Source: Brachybacterium huguangmaarense (GTDB lineage: Bacteria > Actinomycetota > Actinomycetes > Actinomycetales > Dermabacteraceae). Taken from it: 64,000 nucleotides of DNA. Both the position numbers and the translations under genes were made by a program. The stretch spans positions 2,914,001-2,978,000 of the forward strand of contig NZ_CP107020.1 in the NCBI RefSeq assembly GCF_025725725.1, written 5' to 3'. Positions within the stretch are counted from its first letter, which is position 1, and every line of letters begins with the position of its first letter. The notes beneath the pieces are model-generated. The model saw nothing but the letters and a program-made list of their open reading frames with translations, did not search any database and was not told the origin of the DNA. Positions 9,828 to 17,785 of the stretch are shown here, in pieces.

Positions 9828-10426
9828 ATGAGCACGCCGTCCGATCGGCCCGATCTCACGCAGGCGGTCCTGCGCGAGGTCGGGCCGCGCCTGCGGGCCG
9901 CCCGTGTGCCCGCGATCTCACGCTCGGTGCGCTCGCGCAGCGCACGGGCATCTCCGCCTCGACGCTGTCCCGGCTCGAGGGCGGCAAGCGCACCCCGAAC
10001 CTCGAGCTCCTGCTGCCCGTCAGCCGAGCTCTCGGCATCGGCCTCGACGACCTGCTCATGTGGCACACGACCGATGCCCGGCCGACCGCTCGCGTGCGTC
10101 GGCTCCACGGCCTCACGGTCGAGCACCTCTCGAGCGCCTCGGCGTCGGTCCAGGTCCTGCGCATGACGCTGGCCCCGACCGAGCAGCCGATCCGGACCCG
10201 TCAGCACGAGGGCCATCAGTGGGTCCATGTGCTGCACGGGAGCGCACGCGTCGTGATCGGCGAGCGCGACCTGCATCTGGAGGCCGGGCAGTCCGCCGAG
10301 TTCGACACGCGCCTGCCGCACGGCGTGGCCGCGCGGGGCGCCGAGCCCGTCGAGATCCTGTCGATCTTCCACCGCGGCGCCGAGCGCGGCCGCCTTCCCG
10401 GCCCGGGACTGCCCGGCGGCTCCTGA
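9828..10426 (+). pseudogene. frameshifted XRE-cupin regulator (second copy)
   Basis: The first 25 codons from the ATG at 9828 encode a normal start ending REVGPRLRAAR. The rest of the protein continues in another frame: RDLTLGALAQRTGISASTL, LSRLEGGKRTPNLELLLPV, then a cupin with HQWVHVLHGSARVVIG and GQSAEFDTRLPHGV. Alignment with the intact paralogue at 7772 places a one-base deletion near 9903-9908. If the base is really missing, the product lacks a joined DNA-binding domain; a sequencing error is the other explanation. The intact copy may cover the function. Confidence 0.8.
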
Positions 10427-10505
10427 GCCGGGAGCCGTCCGGGCGATCCCCGCACAGCGCCGAGCGTCACATCGCACGGGGGCTGGCAGGACGGGGACCC
10501 GTTGC

Positions 10506-10522
10506 TATAGTCCACATGGACT
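10506..10522 (+). promoter_or_regulatory. padR promoter -10 with overlapping palindrome
   Basis: TATAGT at 10506-10511 resembles a -10 box. It overlaps the inverted repeat AGTCCA-CA-TGGACT at 10509-10522, 20 nt before the padR start. PadR proteins commonly repress their own operon by binding such a site. Confidence 0.5.
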
Positions 10523-10541
10523 AGTAGAAACGGACCACCTC

Positions 10542-11141
10542 ATGACCGCCCGCCTGAAGCTCACGCCGCTCGGCGTGACCGTGCTCGCCCTCCTGCGGGA
10601 GAGCGACATGCATCCCTACGAGATGCTGCGCCTCCTGCTCGAGCGCCGCCGCGACCGCGTCGTCCCCGTCACCAAGGGCACCCTGTACCACACGGTCGCG
10701 CGACTCGAGCGCCAGGAGCTCATCGCCGAGGTCGGCGTCGACCGGGAGGGCAACCGCCCCGAGCGCACCACCTACACCCTGCTCGACCGCGGGCAGGCGG
10801 CCATCGTCGAGTGGGTCCGCAGCGAGCTCCCGCGGGTCGATCCCCACGGCAGCTTCCGCCTCGCCCTCGTGGAGGCGCACAACCTCCCCCGCGCCGAGGC
10901 CCTCGCGCTGCTCGCCGCCCGCCGCGAGATGCTCGCGACCTCGCACGAGGACTACCGCTCCACCCTCGAGGACGCGCGCTCCCGCGCCGTGCCCGAGCAG
11001 TACCTCGTCGACGCCGACCGCCAGGTCGAGCTGCTCGAGGCCGAGCTGCGCTGGCTCGACCGCACTCTGGCCCGCTTCTCCGTCCCCGACCTCCCCTGGG
11101 TGGGAGACGACTCCCCCGCCCCCGACCTTCGCGCCCGATGA
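10542..11141 (+). CDS. PadR-family transcriptional regulator
   Basis: 199 residues. The N-terminal winged helix is typical: ALLRESDMHPYEMLRLL, then KGTLYHTVARLERQELI and the wing NRPERTTYTLL. The C-terminal part is the Vir-type helical dimerisation region (VDADRQVELLEAELRWLDR). PadR members repress efflux or detoxification genes. The stop TGA overlaps a possible downstream ATG (ATGA at 11138), so it forms an operon with the MFS pump. A palindrome over its -10 box suggests autoregulation. Confidence 0.9.
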   Translation: MTARLKLTPLGVTVLALLRESDMHPYEMLRLLLERRRDRVVPVTKGTLYHTVARLERQELIAEVGVDREGNRPERTTYTLLDRGQAAIVEWVRSELPRVDPHGSFRLALVEAHNLPRAEALALLAARREMLATSHEDYRSTLEDARSRAVPEQYLVDADRQVELLEAELRWLDRTLARFSVPDLPWVGDDSPAPDLRAR

Positions 11142-11155
11142 AAGGCAGCACCACC

Positions 11156-12682
11156 ATGTCCCGACACTCCGCACCACGCAGCCCGTGGCCCGCCCTCTGG
11201 GCGATGGTCATCGGCTTCTTCATGATCCTGGTCGACACGACGATCGTCTCGGTCGCCAACCCCGCCATCAAGGCCGCCCTCGATCCCCACACCGACAACC
11301 TCGACAACGTCGTGTGGGTCACGAGCGCCTACCTGCTCACCTACGCCGTCCCGCTGCTCGTCACCGGTCGCCTGGGCGACCGCTTCGGCCCGCGCACCAT
11401 CTACCTGACGGGCCTCGCCCTGTTCACCCTCGCCTCGCTCGGCTGCGGGCTCTCCGGCTCGCTCGGAGCGCTCATCGCGATGCGGGCCGTCCAGGGCCTC
11501 GGCGCCGCGCTCGTGACCCCGCAGACCATGGCCGTCATCACGCGCACCTTCCCTGCCGGCCAGCGCGGCGCGGCGATGGGCCTGTGGGGCGCGACCGCCG
11601 GTGTCGCGACGCTCGTGGGCCCGCTCGCCGGCGGCCTGCTCGTCGACGGGCTCGGCTGGGAGTGGATCTTCTTCATCAACGTCCCGGTCGGCGTGATCGG
11701 GTTCGTGCTCGCCTGGATCCTCGTGCCCCGCCTCGAGACCCACGAGCACCGCTTCGACCTGCTCGGCGTCGTGCTGAGCGCCGTCGCCCTGTTCCTGATC
11801 GTCTTCGGGCTGCAGGAGGGCGAGACGTACGACTGGGGGCAGATCCGGGGCCCGATCTCGGTGTGGTCACTGATCATCACCGGCGTCGTGGTGCTCGCGG
11901 TGTTCATCCTCCAGCAGACCCGCACCCGCAGCGAGCCGCTCGTGCCGCTCGCACTGTTCCGCGACCGCAACTTCTCCGTGGCCAACCTCGCCATCACGAC
12001 CGTGGGCTTCACGGTGACCAGCATGACCCTGCCGCTCATGTTCTTCATCCAGCTCGCGCGCGGTCTGACCCCCACCCAGTCGGCGCTGCTGATGGTGCCG
12101 ATGGCGGTCATCTCGGGTGTGCTCGCGCCGTTCGCCGGACGTCTGCTGGACCGCATCGACCCGAGGGCCCTGCTCGTGCCGGGGCTGCTGCTCGTGGCCG
12201 TCTCCCTGCTCTGGTACTCCTCGCTCATGGACACCAGCACGCCGATCTGGATGTTCCTGCTGCCCTCGGCGGTGATGGGAGTCGGCAACGCCGGCATGTG
12301 GGGTCCGCTCGCGACCACGGCGACCCGGGGGCTCTCGCCGCGCCAGGCCGGCGCCGGCTCGGGCATCTACAACACGACGCGCACGATCGGCTCGGTGCTC
12401 GGCTCCGCCGCCATCGCCGCGTTCATGCAGAACCGGCTCGAGGCGCAGCTGCCCGGCGCCGGCGGGGCGTCCGGCGACTTCTCGGTCGGCCAGCTCCCTG
12501 CCGCCGTCGTCGACCAGTTCTCGACCGCCATGGCCCAGACGCTGCTCCTGCCCACGGGCGTCATGGTGCTCGGCGTCGTCACGGTGCTGTTCCTGCGCCG
12601 CCCCGCTCTCGCCCAGCATGGACGCCCGGACGAGACGGCCGCCCCGGCGGTGCCGCAGCAGACGGCGAGCACCGGGGACTAG
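11156..12682 (+). CDS. DHA2-type MFS multidrug efflux transporter
   Basis: 508 residues with about 14 membrane helices, the EmrB/QacA layout. The first helix is MVIGFFMILVDTTIVSVANP, carrying the DHA2 motif around the buried aspartate. Motif A follows as GRLGDRFGPR, and motif C-like GLWGATAGVATLVGPLAGG is present. I chose the ATG at 11156 because GAAAGGC lies just upstream; an ATG at 11138 overlapping the padR stop would add six residues. Expected role is proton-driven export of hydrophobic drugs, under PadR control. Confidence 0.9.
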   Translation: MSRHSAPRSPWPALWAMVIGFFMILVDTTIVSVANPAIKAALDPHTDNLDNVVWVTSAYLLTYAVPLLVTGRLGDRFGPRTIYLTGLALFTLASLGCGLSGSLGALIAMRAVQGLGAALVTPQTMAVITRTFPAGQRGAAMGLWGATAGVATLVGPLAGGLLVDGLGWEWIFFINVPVGVIGFVLAWILVPRLETHEHRFDLLGVVLSAVALFLIVFGLQEGETYDWGQIRGPISVWSLIITGVVVLAVFILQQTRTRSEPLVPLALFRDRNFSVANLAITTVGFTVTSMTLPLMFFIQLARGLTPTQSALLMVPMAVISGVLAPFAGRLLDRIDPRALLVPGLLLVAVSLLWYSSLMDTSTPIWMFLLPSAVMGVGNAGMWGPLATTATRGLSPRQAGAGSGIYNTTRTIGSVLGSAAIAAFMQNRLEAQLPGAGGASGDFSVGQLPAAVVDQFSTAMAQTLLLPTGVMVLGVVTVLFLRRPALAQHGRPDETAAPAVPQQTASTGD

Positions 12683-12744
12683 ACCCGGGACACAAATCCT
12701 CTAGTCGTATTGCAATCCGTTTATATGTGTGGTGAGGTGAGGAC

Positions 12745-13089
12745 ATGGACCTGGAGCCGGGGCTCGCCGAGGCGGCACAGCTGTTCAAGGTGCTCGGCAG
12801 CGAGTCGAGGCTGAGACTGCTGCGCCTCGTCGGCAGCGCACCCCGCACCGTCGGGGCGCTCGCCGAGGCGGCGGAGATGTCACAGCCGCTCGTCTCCCAG
12901 CACCTGCGCACCCTGCGGCAGGCGGGCCTCGTGTCCGCGAACCGCACGGGCAAGGAGGTGACGTACCACGTGGCGGACCTCCACGTGGCCCACGTCGTCG
13001 CCGACGCCCTGGCCCATGTCCAGGAGCCGCCCGCGGATCAGCCCGCGGACGGGCAGAACACCTCACAGCACCCTCAGGAGTCATCATGA
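12745..13089 (+). CDS. ArsR/SmtB-family regulator, probably metal-sensing
   Basis: 114 residues. The winged helix is visible as ESRLRLLRLVGSAPRTVG, EMSQPLVSQHLRTLRQAG and ANRTGKEVTYHV. No cysteine appears anywhere, so a thiolate arsenic or cadmium site is excluded. The histidines in HVADLHVAHVVADALAHV resemble the alpha-5 metal site of zinc or nickel sensors. It overlaps the histidine-rich gene by 4 nt (ATGA), so both are co-translated. Upstream DNA at 12690-12730 is unusually AT-rich for the window and probably holds the promoter and operator. A GAGGTGAGG ribosome site is present. Confidence 0.88.
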   Translation: MDLEPGLAEAAQLFKVLGSESRLRLLRLVGSAPRTVGALAEAAEMSQPLVSQHLRTLRQAGLVSANRTGKEVTYHVADLHVAHVVADALAHVQEPPADQPADGQNTSQHPQESS

Positions 13090-13382
13090 CCAGCAACGAC
13101 GTCCACGCCGAGCACACTGCCGCCGAGCACACCCACGGCGAGGGCTGCGGCCATGAGGCCGTGCAGCACGGCGACCATGTCGACTACGTGCACGGCACCC
13201 ACCACCACGCCCTGCACGGCGACCACTACGACGAGCATGAGTCCGTCGCCGAGCACACGCCCGCCGAGCATGCCCACGGCGACGGCTGCGGGCACGAGAC
13301 GGTCGAGCACGACGGCCACGTGGATTACGTGCACGACGGCCACCGGCACGCCGCGCACGGGGACCACTACGACGAGCACTGA
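13086..13382 (+). CDS. histidine-rich protein of two 43-residue repeats
   Basis: 98 residues, 26 of them histidine. Residues 9-51 and 56-98 are tandem copies identical at 32 of 43 positions, each holding one cysteine in HGxGCGHE and ending HGDHYDEH. No signal peptide or membrane segment is visible, so it is probably cytosolic. The composition and the overlapping ArsR regulator suggest binding, storage or delivery of zinc, nickel or cobalt; this is inference. Similar short proteins occur as hypothetical proteins in other actinobacteria. A bidirectional hairpin follows. Confidence 0.85.
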   Translation: MTSNDVHAEHTAAEHTHGEGCGHEAVQHGDHVDYVHGTHHHALHGDHYDEHESVAEHTPAEHAHGDGCGHETVEHDGHVDYVHDGHRHAAHGDHYDEH

Positions 13383-13407
13383 GCGGACGAGCATCGTCCG
13401 ACGGGCA

Positions 13408-13445
13408 CGGGCGGGGAGAGGCGAGGTCTCGCCTCTCCCCGCCCG
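13408..13445. terminator. bidirectional terminator after the histidine-rich gene
   Basis: Perfect 18-bp arms 13408-13425 and 13428-13445 around GT, between convergent stop codons at 13382 and 13454. Confidence 0.75.
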
Positions 13446-13453
13446 ACCGCATT

Positions 13454-14218
13454 TCAGGGGCGGCGCAGGATCCAGTGCAGCTCGTCGCCGAGCGGTTCGA
13501 GCGTGAGGCCGACCTGTGCGGCCTCGCGCTCGACCGTGCTCGGCGCCGGATGGCGGAACAGCATCTCGTAGGTGTGCTCGGTGAGCACCCTCTCGCCCTC
13601 GAGGCTGAGAGAGGTCATGCGCCAGCGCATGAGCTCCCCGTCGAGCGGCCACGCCTCGGCGATCCCGCGATAGGTGATCTCGCCGATCTGCGCGACCGTG
13701 AACTCGTACGCCTCGACCCGACGCGGCCGCTCAGGGGCCTGCAGGTCGAGCAGGGCCGCGCCGCCGTCGGGCAGGCGCGCCGCGAGCTCGGCGAGCACGG
13801 CCGCACGCTCCCCCGGATCGAAGTGGCCGAGCACGCCCAGCAGGAGCGCTCCGCCGATGCGGGCGGGCAGCGCCGCCGAGAAGAAGTCCTCGGGCCGCAC
13901 CGTGACCCGCTCGCACCAGGCGGGATGCGCGGCGAGACGGGAGAGCGCGAGGGCGCGCATCGCGAAGCTGGGCTCGATCGCGAGGACGCGGGCCGACGGC
14001 AGGCGCTCGAACAGCGCTGCGGTGAGGGTGCCGGAGCCGGCGCCGATGTCGAGGATCGGCCCTGCCTCAGGCCGCAGGAGCCCCTCCACCGCGTCGAGCG
14101 CGGCCAGCTGGGCCGGTCGCGCCGAGGCCGCGAACAGGTCGTAGGCGCCGGACGTCACGGCGTAGGCGTCGTCGGGCACGATGCGTCCTCCTCGCGAAGG
14201 CGACGGACCGCCCGTCAC
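13454..14218 (-). CDS. class I SAM-dependent methyltransferase
   Basis: 254 residues. Motif I is ILDIGAGSGTLTAALFE, followed by RVLAIEPSFAMRALAL; GGALLLGVLGHFDPGERAAVL and LPDGGAALLDLQAPERP are the later core strands. The N-terminal YAVTSGAYDLFAASARPAQ is the substrate-cap region common to actinobacterial small-molecule methyltransferases. The start at 14218 could instead be the GTG of VPDDAYAV, 13 codons in. A possible Fur/Zur-type box lies 22 nt upstream. The substrate is not recognisable. Confidence 0.8.
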   Translation of the reverse strand: MTGGPSPSRGGRIVPDDAYAVTSGAYDLFAASARPAQLAALDAVEGLLRPEAGPILDIGAGSGTLTAALFERLPSARVLAIEPSFAMRALALSRLAAHPAWCERVTVRPEDFFSAALPARIGGALLLGVLGHFDPGERAAVLAELAARLPDGGAALLDLQAPERPRRVEAYEFTVAQIGEITYRGIAEAWPLDGELMRWRMTSLSLEGERVLTEHTYEMLFRHPAPSTVEREAAQVGLTLEPLGDELHWILRRP

Positions 14219-14239
14219 GCGGAGCTCATCGTATCGTAG

Positions 14240-14254
14240 TGATAATCGCTCTCA
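14240..14254 (-). promoter_or_regulatory. possible Zur/Fur-like box
   Basis: The 15-mer TGATAATCGCTCTCA has TGA/TCA ends and an imperfect dyad like actinobacterial zinc- or iron-uptake-regulator sites. It lies 22 nt upstream of the methyltransferase start. Only four of seven half-site positions match, so the call is weak. Confidence 0.25.
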
Positions 14255-14494
14255 TGACGCGGGCGGGCGGTACGGGGCGCGCGGCGGGCGGCACGGGGCG
14301 AGTGCCACCTGACGAGTCATACGAGGACGCATAGGTGCCGCACGGTGGCATCGGTGGTGCACGTCGACATCGGTGACGCAGCCACGCCGACGAGCATGGT
14401 GCCGCTGCGGCGATCGACCGTCACCGGCTCCACCTCCAGCGGGCGCGAGGAGGGCATGGACGCCAGGACGGCGCCCCGCGAGCGTGCCGCCGCC
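14255..14494. other. no gene seen
   Basis: About 240 nt between the methyltransferase promoter region and the antiterminator stop. A minus-strand open frame reading GTMLVGVAASP has no start and no recognisable relatives. I see no tRNA, repeat or hairpin. Confidence 0.5.
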
Positions 14495-15343
14495 TCACCG
14501 TCCGGCGTCGGCCTCCATGGTCATGCGGGCGACGTGGAGGGCGAGGTAGGAGACCTCGTCGGCCGTGAGGGTCGCGCCCAGGCGCAGCTCGGCGATGGTC
14601 GCGAGCTGGCGGGCCGTGCGGGTCGCCTCGGGATAGTGCTCGCGGATGCTCTGGCCGATCACGGAGTCCTGCTCGTCGAGCTGGCGATGCTGGTGGACCC
14701 GCACGAACAGATAGCGCACGTGCGTGATGAACCGGCCGGCGCTCATCGAGGCCCGATCGAGATCGAGGCCGAAGCGCTCGGCGACCACGGCGAGCATCTG
14801 CTGGATGATGCCGGTCATGGTGTAGGTGAAGGCCAGGTCGCCGGTCGCGAAGCCGGCGTTGACCAGGTGCAGGGCGAGCGCGGTGGCCTCGGAGGCGTCG
14901 AGAGCGGGGTCGACGTGCTCGTTGATCGCGTCGAGCAGCCGCATCGCCTGGGCGTACTCGGTCGCGTAGAGGGTCTGCACCTCGGCCCGCAGCGGGTACT
15001 CGATGCTCAGGCCGCGCCGCGACCGCTCGAGCGCCCCCGCGACGTGGTCGGCGACCGCGATCGCGAGGGTGGGACGGTGGGACTCCCGCCCCTCAATCCC
15101 CACCTCGGCGAGCGCGATGACCACGGCACGCAGGACGTCCTGGTCGATCGCCGCGAGCAGCTCGGCCAGGTGGTCCGGGTCGCGGCCCCCGGCGGGGACG
15201 AAGACGCGCACGATCGCGTCCGGGTCGACCTCCTGGCCCGGGTGGGCGCGGAAGCCGATGCCGCGGCCGGTGAGGATGACCTCCTGACCGGCGTCGTCGC
15301 ACGAGAGCACGACGTTGTTGTTGAGCACTCGCAGCACCTTCAT
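14495..15343 (-). CDS. BglG/LicT-family transcriptional antiterminator
   Basis: 282 residues from the ATG at 15343. The N-terminal RNA-binding domain is MKVLRVLNNNVVLSCDDAG...ILTGRGIGF. Two PRD domains follow, with the conserved histidines visible in ATEYAQAMRLLDAINEHV, LALHLVNAGF, HVRYLFVRVHQHRQ and YLALHVARM. In this family, phosphorylation of the PRDs by the PTS controls dimerisation and RNA binding. It lies 112 nt downstream of the PTS permease. The RNA target is visible in that gene's leader at 17665-17719. Start choice rests on the conserved KVLRVLNNN opening. Confidence 0.93.
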   Translation of the reverse strand: MKVLRVLNNNVVLSCDDAGQEVILTGRGIGFRAHPGQEVDPDAIVRVFVPAGGRDPDHLAELLAAIDQDVLRAVVIALAEVGIEGRESHRPTLAIAVADHVAGALERSRRGLSIEYPLRAEVQTLYATEYAQAMRLLDAINEHVDPALDASEATALALHLVNAGFATGDLAFTYTMTGIIQQMLAVVAERFGLDLDRASMSAGRFITHVRYLFVRVHQHRQLDEQDSVIGQSIREHYPEATRTARQLATIAELRLGATLTADEVSYLALHVARMTMEADAGR

Positions 15344-15455
15344 CGCCGTGACCCCCTCTCGTCCTCTCGTGCTGCCATTGTCCCCGCGCGGCACGACGGT
15401 GCGTGTGCGACCCGGGGACCGGGCCGGCGCACGCACCGTCGGGTGATCGTCGCCG

Positions 15456-17570
15456 TCAGCGCCGCACGTCGATCACGGGCGCGCCCGCGGTGACGTCCTG
15501 GCCCACGCGGGGCTCGACGGCGGTGAACGCCGCGGTGTTGGTGACGGTCATGAGCGTCACGGTCGCGTAGCCGGCCGCCGCGATCGCGGAGAGGTCGACC
15601 TGGGCGAGCAGCGCGCCGCGCGTGACGTGCTGCCCCGCCGCGACGTGCACGTCGAAGCCCGCTCCCTTCATCTGCACCGTGTCGATGCCGATGTGGATGA
15701 GCACCTCGATCCCGTCGGCGGTGCGGATGCCGAAGGCGTGCCCGGTCTCGGCGACCGAGATCAGCTCGCCATCGATCGGGGCGACCACACGGCCGTCGGT
15801 GGGCTCGATCCCCACGCCCTCGCCCAGGGCGCGGGACGTGAAGACCGGGTCGTCGACCTCGTCGAGGGAGACGACGTGCCCGGTGACGGGCGCGAAGATC
15901 TCCTCTCCCGGGCCCGCCGGGGCGGGGCGCTCGGGCAGGTCCGCGGCGCGAGCCCCACGGGCCTCGCCCGCGGTGCCCGAGGACGTGGCCGCCGCGGCGC
16001 CCACGAGCACGGGCTCCTCGGCGCGCTCGGCGACGGGGGCCGCGGCCGCGTGCTCGGCGGCCTCCTCGATGTCGCGCTGGGCGTTGGCCTCGGCGCGCTC
16101 GGCCGGCGACAGGTAGTCCGAGAAGTACACGAGCACCATCGAGACCACGAAGGCGGCCGCGATCGCGATCACGTACGTCGGGATCGGGGAGAACACGGGG
16201 ATCGTCAGCAGCGAGGTGAAGGCGAACGCGCGGGCGTTCACGCCGCCCAGCAGGCCGACGATCAGGCCGCCCACGAGGCAGCCGACGAGCATGCGCGGGT
16301 AGATGCGGCGGAAGCGCAGATGGATGCCGTAGAGGGACGGCTCGGAGATGCCGCCGAGCAGGCCCGCGGCGAGCGCGCCGGTGGCCGTCTGGCGCATGAT
16401 CTTCTCGCGGTGACGGATCGACAGCAGCAGCACGCCCGCGGTCGCGCCGAAGCACGCGAAGTTCCACGCGCCCATGGGGCCCTGGATGAAGTCGTAGCCG
16501 AGGGTGTTGATGTTGGCGAGCATGAGCGCGTTGAGCGGCCAGTGCAGGCCCAGCGGCACGAGGAAGGGGTAGATGAGCGGGATGATGATCGCGAACACGA
16601 TCGGCGCATGCGAGTTCATCCACGCCAGGCCGACGCCGAGGCCGTTGCCGAGCCAGATCCCGAGGGGGCCGATGAGGAACGCGGTCACGGGGATCATGAC
16701 GAGCATCGAGAAGAACGGCACGAACACGAGCTGCACGTTCTCGGGGAAGATGCGCTGGAGGACCTTGTAGACGAGGGCCAGCACCGCGACCATGATGAGC
16801 GGCACGAACACCTGGCCGCCGTAGTCGTTGAGCTGCATGGGCAGCCCGAAGACGGTCGCGATGCACTGCTGGGTGCCCAGCGTCGCGTTGGTCGTGCACT
16901 CGACGCCGGGGATCCCGGAGTCGGGGCTGAGCATGCCGATGTAGTTGGGCGTCATCACGGCCGCCATCACGGCAGCGCCGAGCCACGGGTCGATCGCGAG
17001 CTTCTTGGCGGCGTTGTACGCGACCATGATCGGCAGGAAGTACAGCACCGAGCGCCACATGGCGTCGACGAACACCCAGGTCGCGGACTTGTCGGCGGCA
17101 CGGAAGTCGACCACGCCGAACGCGTCGAGGACCGAGGCGATGGCGATGATGAGCGAGGCGCCGAGCAGCACGCCCAGGAGCGGGCGGAAGGAGTCGGACA
17201 GGTACTCGAAGAAGCTGTCGACCCAGGCGAACCTCCCGCGCCCCTTGGCGCGGATCTCGGCCTTGACGTCGGCGTCCGACTTGGCCTGGGGGGCGCCCGC
17301 CCCCGCCATCGACGGCAGGTTCATGATCGTGGAGTAGACGCCCGCGACGGCGCCGCCGATGACGACCTGGAAGCGGTCCCCGGCCTGGGGGACGGTGCCC
17401 ATGACGCCCGGGAGGGCGTCGAGGGCGGCCTTGTCGACCTGGTCGCCGTCGTGCAGCTGGAAGCGCAGACGGGTCGCGCAGTGGGTGAGACTCTCGATGT
17501 TTCCGGGGCCGCCGACGCCGCGGACGATGTCCTCGGCGAGGGACTCGGGACCCGATGAGGGTGTGGTCAT
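15456..17570 (-). CDS. PTS beta-glucoside-type EIIBCA permease
   Basis: 704 residues carrying three domains. EIIB is at 1-85 with its phosphorylated Cys31 in ESLTHCATRLRF. EIIC spans roughly 110-460 with about ten membrane segments. EIIA is at the C-terminus, opening EEIFAPVTGHVVSLDEVDD and with the active histidine near 626 in VLIHIGIDTVQMKG. An alanine-rich linker joins C and A. It imports and phosphorylates a beta-glucoside such as cellobiose, salicin or arbutin; the sugar is inferred from subfamily only. A phospho-beta-glucosidase is not present nearby. Expression is probably governed by the leader antiterminator and the protein encoded downstream. Confidence 0.93.
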   Translation of the reverse strand: MTTPSSGPESLAEDIVRGVGGPGNIESLTHCATRLRFQLHDGDQVDKAALDALPGVMGTVPQAGDRFQVVIGGAVAGVYSTIMNLPSMAGAGAPQAKSDADVKAEIRAKGRGRFAWVDSFFEYLSDSFRPLLGVLLGASLIIAIASVLDAFGVVDFRAADKSATWVFVDAMWRSVLYFLPIMVAYNAAKKLAIDPWLGAAVMAAVMTPNYIGMLSPDSGIPGVECTTNATLGTQQCIATVFGLPMQLNDYGGQVFVPLIMVAVLALVYKVLQRIFPENVQLVFVPFFSMLVMIPVTAFLIGPLGIWLGNGLGVGLAWMNSHAPIVFAIIIPLIYPFLVPLGLHWPLNALMLANINTLGYDFIQGPMGAWNFACFGATAGVLLLSIRHREKIMRQTATGALAAGLLGGISEPSLYGIHLRFRRIYPRMLVGCLVGGLIVGLLGGVNARAFAFTSLLTIPVFSPIPTYVIAIAAAFVVSMVLVYFSDYLSPAERAEANAQRDIEEAAEHAAAAPVAERAEEPVLVGAAAATSSGTAGEARGARAADLPERPAPAGPGEEIFAPVTGHVVSLDEVDDPVFTSRALGEGVGIEPTDGRVVAPIDGELISVAETGHAFGIRTADGIEVLIHIGIDTVQMKGAGFDVHVAAGQHVTRGALLAQVDLSAIAAAGYATVTLMTVTNTAAFTAVEPRVGQDVTAGAPVIDVRR

Positions 17571-17630
17571 GATGCGTCCTCGCATCCTTCCTGGGAACGG
17601 AATTCCTGCCACGACCAGGTTCCAGGCATG

Positions 17631-17670
17631 AAAAAGACCTGGGTCGAGCGCGGGGCGCGGCCCAGGTCTT
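17631..17670 (-). terminator. intrinsic terminator in the PTS leader
   Basis: Read on the minus strand, AAGACCTGGG pairs with CCCAGGTCTT around a 20-nt loop and is followed by a run of five U including stem bases. This is a true U-tract terminator, rare in this window, placed 60 nt before the PTS start. Confidence 0.88.
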
Positions 17671-17719
17671 GCCTCCCCTCCGCGTCCTCGGGGACGTGCT
17701 CGACGGGGAGTGACAAACC
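17665..17719 (-). promoter_or_regulatory. ribonucleic antiterminator (RAT) of the PTS operon
   Basis: On the minus strand the element opens GGTTTGTCACT and closes AGGCAAGACC, matching the two conserved sides of LicT/SacY/BglG targets. Between them CCCC pairs with GGGG and an apical CGTCC/GGACG stem-loop extends the hairpin. Its last 6 nt are the first 6 nt of the terminator stem, so the two structures exclude each other. At about 55 nt it is longer than the usual 29-30 nt RAT. Confidence 0.85.
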
Positions 17720-17722
17720 TGT

Positions 17723-17748
17723 GAACGAGATCGTTCGCGGCGAGCGTA
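17723..17748 (-). promoter_or_regulatory. probable PTS promoter -10 and palindrome
   Basis: Minus-strand TACGCT at 17748-17743 could be the -10. Just after it lies the inverted repeat GAACGA-TC-TCGTTC (17736-17723). Transcription starting there would produce the RAT as the first structure of the RNA. Confidence 0.45.
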
Positions 17749-17785
17749 GCATCCCGGCCGGGAGCGACGACCGGGACCTCGGTCC

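Noticed and set aside
14255-14494. Possible gene remnant with GTMLVGVAASP on the minus strand
   Set aside because: No start, no recognisable family and not enough length.
15627-17558. 643-codon plus-strand frame opposite the PTS gene
   Set aside because: Long antisense frames are expected in high-GC genes. The PTS domains on the other strand are unmistakable.
17752-17763. Palindrome TCCCGGCCGGGA as an operator of the PTS operon
   Set aside because: Short GC-only palindromes are frequent by chance here, and it lies upstream of the -10 with no partner site.
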